Below, in pieces: positions 16,535 to 20,432 of a stretch of DNA of 20,432 bases (positions within the stretch are counted from its first letter, which is position 1; each line of letters begins with the position of its first letter). The notes under the pieces are model-generated. The model made no database searches. It saw nothing but the letters and a program-made list of their open reading frames with translations, and was not told the DNA's origin. Made by a program: the position numbers and the translations under genes. Source of the stretch: Stagnihabitans sp038323315 (lineage in GTDB: Bacteria; Pseudomonadota; Alphaproteobacteria; Rhodobacterales; Rhodobacteraceae); the NCBI GenBank assembly GCA_038323315.1, contig JBBQGU010000022.1:1-20432 (forward strand). The letters run 5' to 3'.

Positions 16535-17383
16535 ATGTGGTTCAAATCGGTCCTCACCGTCGTCACCGACCAAGGCCCGGCCGAAACGGCCATCGCCGCA
16601 GCCGCCCGGATGGCGCTGCACAATGACGGCCATCTGGATGTTCTGGCGCTCGGCGTCGACCGGATGCAACCCGGCTACAGCCATATCGGCCCGGCCACGA
16701 TGGTGACGGACATGTCGCTGGACCGCGCCGAGGACGATGCCAAGGCGGCCGAAGCGGCCGTACGCACCGCCCTTGGCCGCGCTGACCCGGCGCTGCGCTG
16801 GGCGTTGGATTCCGCGGTGTCGCAGATGGGCAGCCTGACCACCGTGGTCGGCGACGCCGCCCGTTTCGCCGACCTTGTCGTGCAGTGCCTGCCCTATGGC
16901 CAGGATCAGGCGCAAGAGGCCGAAGTGGTGGTCGAGGCTGCCTTGTTCCAAGGCCAGGCCCCGGTCCTGATCGTGCCACCCGGTTCGTTCCCGGCGCTCG
17001 CCGCACCGCATCGCATCCTGCTCGCCTGGAACCAAAGCGCCGAGGCGTTGCGCGCCGCAAAATGCGCCCTGCCCTTGCTGCGCGCCGCCGCCTTGGTCGA
17101 TATCACGGTCGTCGATCCGCCCGCGCGTGGCGGCGAAAGGTCGGACCCCGGCGGATTGCTGTGCCAGTTTCTGGTCCGCCACGGTGTAAAGGCGCAGGTC
17201 ACCGTCCTCGCCCGCAATCTGCCGCAGGTGTCCGACGTGCTGGCGCAACACGCGATGGATCAGGGTGCCGATCTGATGGTGATGGGCGCCTACGGCCATT
17301 CCCGCCTGCGCGAGGCGGTGCTGGGCGGTGCGACGCGCACGATGCTGGAACACAGCAAGATCCCGGTGCTGCTGGCACATTGA
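16535..17383 (+). CDS. Universal stress protein, tandem UspA domains
   Basis: Protein of 282 aa made of two Usp folds (about 1-148 and 158-282). The second domain keeps the nucleotide-binding signature near its end, MGAYGHSRLREAVLGGATRTML (from residue 250), and finishes with the usual IPVLL strand. The first domain lacks a clear copy of this motif and is probably degenerate. Usp proteins are cytoplasmic ATP-binding or dimerising stress proteins; the precise role is unknown. The start is secure: AGGAGG (16523-16528) lies 6 nt before ATG 16535. Divergence from ccoN across FNR-type sites suggests induction at low oxygen, as for Usp genes beside cbb3 operons in other Rhodobacteraceae. Confidence 0.88.
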   Translation: MWFKSVLTVVTDQGPAETAIAAAARMALHNDGHLDVLALGVDRMQPGYSHIGPATMVTDMSLDRAEDDAKAAEAAVRTALGRADPALRWALDSAVSQMGSLTTVVGDAARFADLVVQCLPYGQDQAQEAEVVVEAALFQGQAPVLIVPPGSFPALAAPHRILLAWNQSAEALRAAKCALPLLRAAALVDITVVDPPARGGERSDPGGLLCQFLVRHGVKAQVTVLARNLPQVSDVLAQHAMDQGADLMVMGAYGHSRLREAVLGGATRTMLEHSKIPVLLAH

Positions 17384-17407
17384 CCGGGACGTGTGCCCCA
17401 ACCGTCG

Positions 17408-17502
17408 CTCATCAAGCCTTACGGCTTTCTTCGCCCGCCCACCGTGCCCTGTTCCGCAGCAATTCAGCCACGCCAACGAAGAAAGCCGTAAGGCTTGATG
17501 AG
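17408..17502. repeat. Inverted-repeat element, copy 2 (REPIN-like or structured RNA)
   Basis: Perfect 26-bp arms at 17408-17433 and 17477-17502 surround a 43-nt centre. Each arm contains its own hairpin: AAGCC-TTAC-GGCTT on the left (17414-17427) and AAGCC-GTAA-GGCTT on the right (17483-17496), the latter with a GNRA-type loop. Outer boxes CTCATC / GATGAGTGGC and inner boxes TCTTCGC / CCAACGAAG are shared with the copy at 7263-7326. It lies between the convergent uspA and fnrL genes and could also stop transcription from both sides, although no T-run is present. Confidence 0.9.
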
Positions 17503-17527
17503 TGGCGCCAACCGGCCCTCCAAGCCC

Positions 17528-18274
17528 CTAAGCGACCATCCCGCTGTCTAAATCGCTGCCGGTCTGCAGCGACAAGGCACCGAAATCGGGTACCAGAACA
17601 CCTCGGCGATCTTGCAGTTCCACCACCCCATCCCGTTTTAGCGCACTCATCTGCCGGCTGACGGTTTCCAGCGTCAGTCCCAGATAATCCGCCATCTCCT
17701 CGCGGGTCAGCGGCAAGTCAAACCGCATCGCGCCCTGTGGCGGACGGGCCGCCAGCCCCGCATTCCGCTGCGCGATGATCACCAGAAACGAGGCGATCTT
17801 CTCTCGCGCCGTCTTGCGCCCCAGCAGCAGCAACCACTCCCGCGCGGCGTCCAGCTCGTCCAGTGTCATCTCCAGCAAACGGTGCGCAAGGTGGGGCGTG
17901 GCAGCCATCATCGCCTCGAATGGCTTGCGGCGGAAACAGCACATCACCAGATCAGTCTTGGCCGTCACGTCATAGGCCGCCGTGCCGCGCCCCGGACGAC
18001 CGACGAAATCAGACGGCAACAACAGCCCCACCATCTGCCGCCGCCCATCCTCCAGCGTCTGGGTCAGCGTGGCGATGCCGGTGACGACCGAGGCGACAAA
18101 ATCCATCCGGTCCCCCGCCCAGATCACCGTCTGCCCGGCCTGAAAGCTGCGATAGTATTTCATCTGTTCCAACAGCGCCAATTCCGCAGCCTCGCACCGC
18201 GAACAGACCGCCCGATACCGGATCGGACAGTCGGCGCATTTGTCAAAGGCGGCAGTCTCGCCGGACATAGGCAT
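17528..18274 (-). CDS. fnrL: FnrL, oxygen-sensing Crp/Fnr transcriptional regulator
   Basis: Protein of 248 aa, the same length as Rhodobacter sphaeroides FnrL as I recall it. The N-terminus has the Fe-S cluster cysteines in CADCPIRYRAVCSRC (C13, C16, C24, C27), and a central VMCC (C112/C113) supplies the remaining ligand. A cNMP-fold effector domain and dimer helix (about 125-160) follow. The DNA-recognition helix carries E203-TV-S206-R207, the FNR signature for reading TTGAT half-sites. It should activate ccoNOQP and other low-oxygen genes when its [4Fe-4S] cluster is intact. Start ATG 18274 gives MPMSGE; ATG 18268 (MSGE) is an alternative. The frame is open to 18346, but that extension is not family-like. 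Confidence 0.94.
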   Translation of the reverse strand: MPMSGETAAFDKCADCPIRYRAVCSRCEAAELALLEQMKYYRSFQAGQTVIWAGDRMDFVASVVTGIATLTQTLEDGRRQMVGLLLPSDFVGRPGRGTAAYDVTAKTDLVMCCFRRKPFEAMMAATPHLAHRLLEMTLDELDAAREWLLLLGRKTAREKIASFLVIIAQRNAGLAARPPQGAMRFDLPLTREEMADYLGLTLETVSRQMSALKRDGVVELQDRRGVLVPDFGALSLQTGSDLDSGMVA

Positions 18275-18290
18275 CGGGCTCCAGAATATG

Positions 18291-18306
18291 GTCAAGGACA
18301 GTTGAC
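18291..18306. promoter_or_regulatory. Inverted repeat upstream of fnrL
   Basis: GTCAA-GGACAG-TTGAC is a perfect 5-bp dyad with a 6-nt centre, 16 nt before the fnrL start codon. Its half-sites are FNR-like words, but they point outward and the spacing is wrong for a normal FNR site. A role in autoregulation is possible but weakly supported. Confidence 0.25.
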
Positions 18307-18380
18307 AGTCCCCGACCAAGTTACCCCCTTGGCCCCACTTTCGCAACGCGCGCTTTACGGTTCAGGCTGTGGCCAGCCTG

Positions 18381-18626
18381 TCAGGCCTGCAAGAACGCGA
18401 TCAACGCGTCGTTGAACTGTTTGGCATGGTTAATATTCATGCCATGCGGCGTACCCTCGATCACCACCAATTTGGACTGCGCAATGGCCGCATGGGTCGC
18501 TCGCCCCAGCCTTCAAATGTCACGGTCCCGGCCCTGCCACGCCGCACCCGACAACGGCCAGCCGTGTATCAGGACAACCGGACGCCCCTCGCCTTCCGAC
18601 TGCATGTGACGAATGGAAAATGACAG
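18381..18626 (-). pseudogene. Alpha/beta hydrolase (non-heme haloperoxidase type) remnant with internal deletion
   Basis: Only the two ends of a normally 270-280 aa enzyme remain, both in one reading frame. The N-terminal piece has GRPVVLIHGWPLSGAAW (oxyanion-hole HGWPLSG). A TGA stop follows at 18513-18515, then the C-terminal piece KLVVIEGTPHGMNINHAKQF with the catalytic histidine (PHG) and a normal end, FLQA, at the stop 18381-18383. About 190 middle residues, including the nucleophile serine elbow, are gone, and no ATG is present at the expected start (CTG at 18624-18626). It cannot make an active hydrolase. Confidence 0.75.
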
Positions 18627-18740
18627 CAGAGAACGCAGCCCATGACGAACCGTCAGGGCCTCGACCCCGGCCTTGGCTGATCTTCCACCGTACAGCCAGT
18701 CCGATTTGGGTCAGGCAACGCGAGACACGGATGACCCGCC

Positions 18741-19165
18741 TCAATCCGGCAGATCAAAAGTCGTCCTCAGCTTCATGACGCGGCCCTCACGAGCCGAGGC
18801 ATAACCGGCTTCGATGATCTCGATAACGTGGCGGGCATGGTCCGCGGTGGCAAGCGAGGGGATACCTTCGCGAACCCACCGAGCCATTTGCATCACATTT
18901 TCGAAAACATGGCTCTCGGGGATATCGCGATGCGGGCCCGTGACATGCGGAAGCGTTCGCATCTGCGCCTCCCAATCGGTGATCGGGGCGCCAAGGGTCT
19001 GGTCGCGTCCCTCGAACTCGATCGGGGTTTGGTGCGAAAGGGCACCGTCGAACACGCCCGTCGTACCGCAGAATGTGGCCGCCCCGAATTGAGGGTTGGT
19101 CAACCCGGCAGCGGTTCCGATTGCCAGCGCGAACCGAGCGCCGCCAAAATCAAGCAGGCCGCGAG
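18741..19165 (-). pseudogene. Gfo/Idh/MocA-family oxidoreductase, C-terminal remnant
   Basis: About 140 residues match the C-terminal half of Gfo/Idh/MocA dehydrogenases: LLDFGGARFALAIGTAAG, then GTTGVFDGALSH, and the closing ADHARHVIEIIEAGYASAREG with a normal stop at 18741. The N-terminal NAD-binding domain is absent in this frame. A fragment in another frame (see 19160-19405) adjoins it and could be the rest after a frameshift and deletion. No start codon or ribosome binding site is convincing. Confidence 0.65.
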
Positions 19166-19405
19166 CCGACGATGTGCAGATTGCGCCTGGCCGCAAGAGC
19201 AATCAACGCGTCGGCCACTGTCGTTGTCATGGTCTTGTTGACGAATCCCGCCTTCCGAGCATGATTCATGGCCCATTCGGTCCCGTCGGGCCAACCGAGT
19301 TGTCGCCGTCGCGCGATCTGCGACCAGCCATAAACCTGCGTTGGAACAGCCCCACCAACGACGACTGGCGAGCCGGCACCAGCAACCTTGGAAATCGGTC
19401 ATCAG
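19160..19405 (-). pseudogene. Unassigned protein-like fragment, possibly the N-terminal part of the same broken oxidoreductase
   Basis: In a frame different from the downstream remnant the minus strand reads a protein-like stretch of about 80 residues, including GAGSPVVVGGAVPTQVYGWS, GWPDGTEWAMNHARKAG and the segment NKTMTTTVADALIALAARR followed by NLHIVGS. The last part resembles the N-terminal half of Gfo/Idh/MocA proteins after the cofactor domain (the usual EKP-x-TTV region), but I cannot assign the first part. The frame is closed on both sides by stops (TGA TGA upstream, TGA downstream). Confidence 0.4.
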
Positions 19406-19430
19406 GCCGCGCGCGCTCATCCTGAGCTGT

Positions 19431-19631
19431 TCGCTGACATAGTTGGTTTTGCGAACGCGCTGTAAGCCATTGTCATGAAATCGGGTGGAATAATGACCAG
19501 CTTAAACAGACAGCGAAATTGCGGTTTTTCCGGGACAGCCCCGCGCATCCGCTTGCGACTGTTCTGCAATGACCGCCCGACCGGTTTACGGCAGGTGTCA
19601 GCCTTTATGGATTCCCATATAGATCAACGAA
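19431..19631. other. Intergenic sequence with no recognisable gene
   Basis: I see no convincing coding frame, RNA gene or terminator here. The 3' end becomes AT-rich just before the palindrome at 19632-19651, unlike most of the window. Confidence 0.5.
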
Positions 19632-19651
19632 TTACAAGAGTTCTCTTATAA
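19632..19651. promoter_or_regulatory. AT-rich palindrome, probable repressor operator
   Basis: TTACAAGAGTTCTCTTATAA is a 20-bp inverted repeat with one mismatched pair (perfect core AAGAG-TT-CTCTT), 8 nt before the GTG start of the oxidoreductase remnant. The position and symmetry fit an operator for a dimeric regulator; the regulator family is unknown. Confidence 0.5.
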
Positions 19652-19659
19652 AATTCCCT

Positions 19660-20276
19660 GTGCGGCTTGCGGTGATCGGAGCCGGCGATGTGGCCTGCCG
19701 GGATTACCTGCCGCATCTAGGGCACATCGCTGACCTGGCGCGGGTCGAGATGTTGATTGTCCGGAACCCCGACCACGTTGAAAAGGCGGCGCGGGAATTT
19801 GCGGTCCGCATGGTCAGAACCGACTGGCGCGCCGCTTTGGGACGGGAGGTTGACGCCGACCTGAACCTGATCCCGGCACCGCTGCATGGCGAGATCAATA
19901 TTGCATTGGCGCAGGTCGGGCGGCACGTCTGTTCCAAAAAACCCTTTGCCCGCGGGCGTTGCAGAGGGCCGCATTATCTGTGTTGCCGCCGCGCAAAGCG
20001 GCGCAGTGTTTGCCGCCGCACCGTCGGTCATGGTTTACCCTCATGTCAAAACGCGCGGTTCAAATCCTGGCCTCGGGTCAGCTTGGGACCATTCATTCCC
20101 TACGTGCCACCGCCACAGGATCACCGCCGCCCTGGGGCGGTTACACCGGCGATGATCAGGGATTGTGGAACGCCCAAATCGAGCGAGGCTGGAAGTTCAA
20201 CGAGGACCCAGCCCCGATCTTCGGCCTCGACGGCAAGGGCCTTTGGCATTGGGGGCCGGGGCAGCGGCCACCATAG
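19660..20276 (+). pseudogene. Gfo/Idh/MocA-family oxidoreductase, frameshifted and truncated
   Basis: The N-terminal NAD-binding half of a Gfo/Idh/MocA dehydrogenase is spread over three frames. Frame 1 (from GTG 19660) gives VRLAVIGAGDVACRDYLPHL and continues to the CSKKPFA motif near 19950. The homologous sequence then continues in the second frame (GVAEGRIICVAAAQSGAVFA to MVYPHVK) and in the third (RAVQILASGQLGTIHSLRAT to WKFNEDPAPIFG). Each shift fits one extra base in a homopolymer: GGG at 19954-19956 and AAAA at 20048-20051. After about 20225 the similarity fades, and the frame stops at 20274-20276 with the C-terminal half missing. The family acts on sugars or cyclitols with NAD(P). Confidence 0.72.
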
Positions 20277-20432
20277 AACTCCGCCAGACATAAGGTAGTG
20301 GTGTCGCAGCAAAGGTAATGGGCGTTGGATCGCAGGACGGCAGGTTTGCAGCCGCGAAGGCAGCGGGCCAACCGGGCTCGGGCGGGGTGTCTTTTATGGC
20401 TGAGCCGGGCGTCAGGGTCACGGTTCCGCATG
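20277..20432. other. Unrecognised sequence at the window end
   Basis: Open frames run off the edge on both strands: a plus-strand frame from ATG 20318 and a minus-strand frame through 20421-20277. Neither shows a motif I recognise. This may be the edge of an element that truncated the oxidoreductase gene, but no inverted-repeat end or target duplication can be seen inside the window. Confidence 0.3.

Noticed and set aside
18291..18306. FnrL autoregulatory FNR box
   Set aside because: The half-sites are in the wrong order (GTCAA...TTGAC) and six bases apart instead of four, so it is listed only as an unexplained dyad.
19096..19425. Plus-strand open frame of 109 codons over the broken oxidoreductase
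   Set aside because: Its Ser/Arg/Pro-rich product has no recognisable motif, whereas the minus strand reads protein-like sequence in two frames.

Overview
The window (GC-rich, strongly GC-biased third codon positions) looks like a chromosomal segment of an alphaproteobacterium of the Rhodobacteraceae (Rhodobacter/roseobacter type). The main reason is the arrangement ccoNOQP-ccoGHIS next to a universal stress protein gene and fnrL, which is typical of that family. This is inferred from protein motifs and gene order only.

Layout. (1) 1-337, minus: the 5' part of an inositol-monophosphatase-family gene, followed by a spacer (338-633) with four 20-bp tandem repeats. (2) 634-7249, plus: a catabolic set made of a ThDP-dependent (acetolactate-synthase-like) enzyme, a FOXRED1-like FAD amine oxidoreductase, a secreted PQQ-type sugar dehydrogenase, and a two-gene Rieske oxygenase/reductase pair of the glycine betaine demethylase (GbcA/GbcB) type. 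(3) 7387-8661, plus: a CNNM/CorC-HlyC membrane protein, preceded by a structured inverted-repeat element. (4) 8671-16356, minus: a complete cbb3 cytochrome oxidase structural operon ccoNOQP followed by its assembly operon ccoGHIS. (5) 16535-17383, plus: a tandem-domain UspA protein, divergent from ccoN. The shared spacer holds one good and one weaker FNR-type site, 32 bp apart. (6) A second inverted-repeat element of the same kind as in (3), then fnrL (minus), the oxygen-sensing regulator that probably acts on those sites. (7) 18381-20276: a graveyard of broken genes (alpha/beta hydrolase, two Gfo/Idh/MocA-type oxidoreductases), then about 150 bases of unrecognised sequence.

How it works together. 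FnrL senses low oxygen through an Fe-S cluster and would switch on the high-affinity cbb3 oxidase and the Usp gene. CcoG, CcoH, CcoI and CcoS supply copper and assemble the oxidase. The left half is oxygen-dependent catabolism: the Rieske pair would remove an N-methyl group (releasing formaldehyde), the FAD enzyme could oxidise the resulting tertiary or secondary amine, and the ThDP enzyme acts on an unknown 2-oxo acid or aldehyde. The substrate cannot be read from sequence.

The most unusual signal is the pair of inverted-repeat elements (7263-7326 and 17408-17502). They share fixed outer and inner boxes, but their variable stems differ and remain self-complementary. Each right arm folds into a small hairpin with a GNRA-type loop. 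They resemble REPIN-like mobile palindromes or a structured RNA family.
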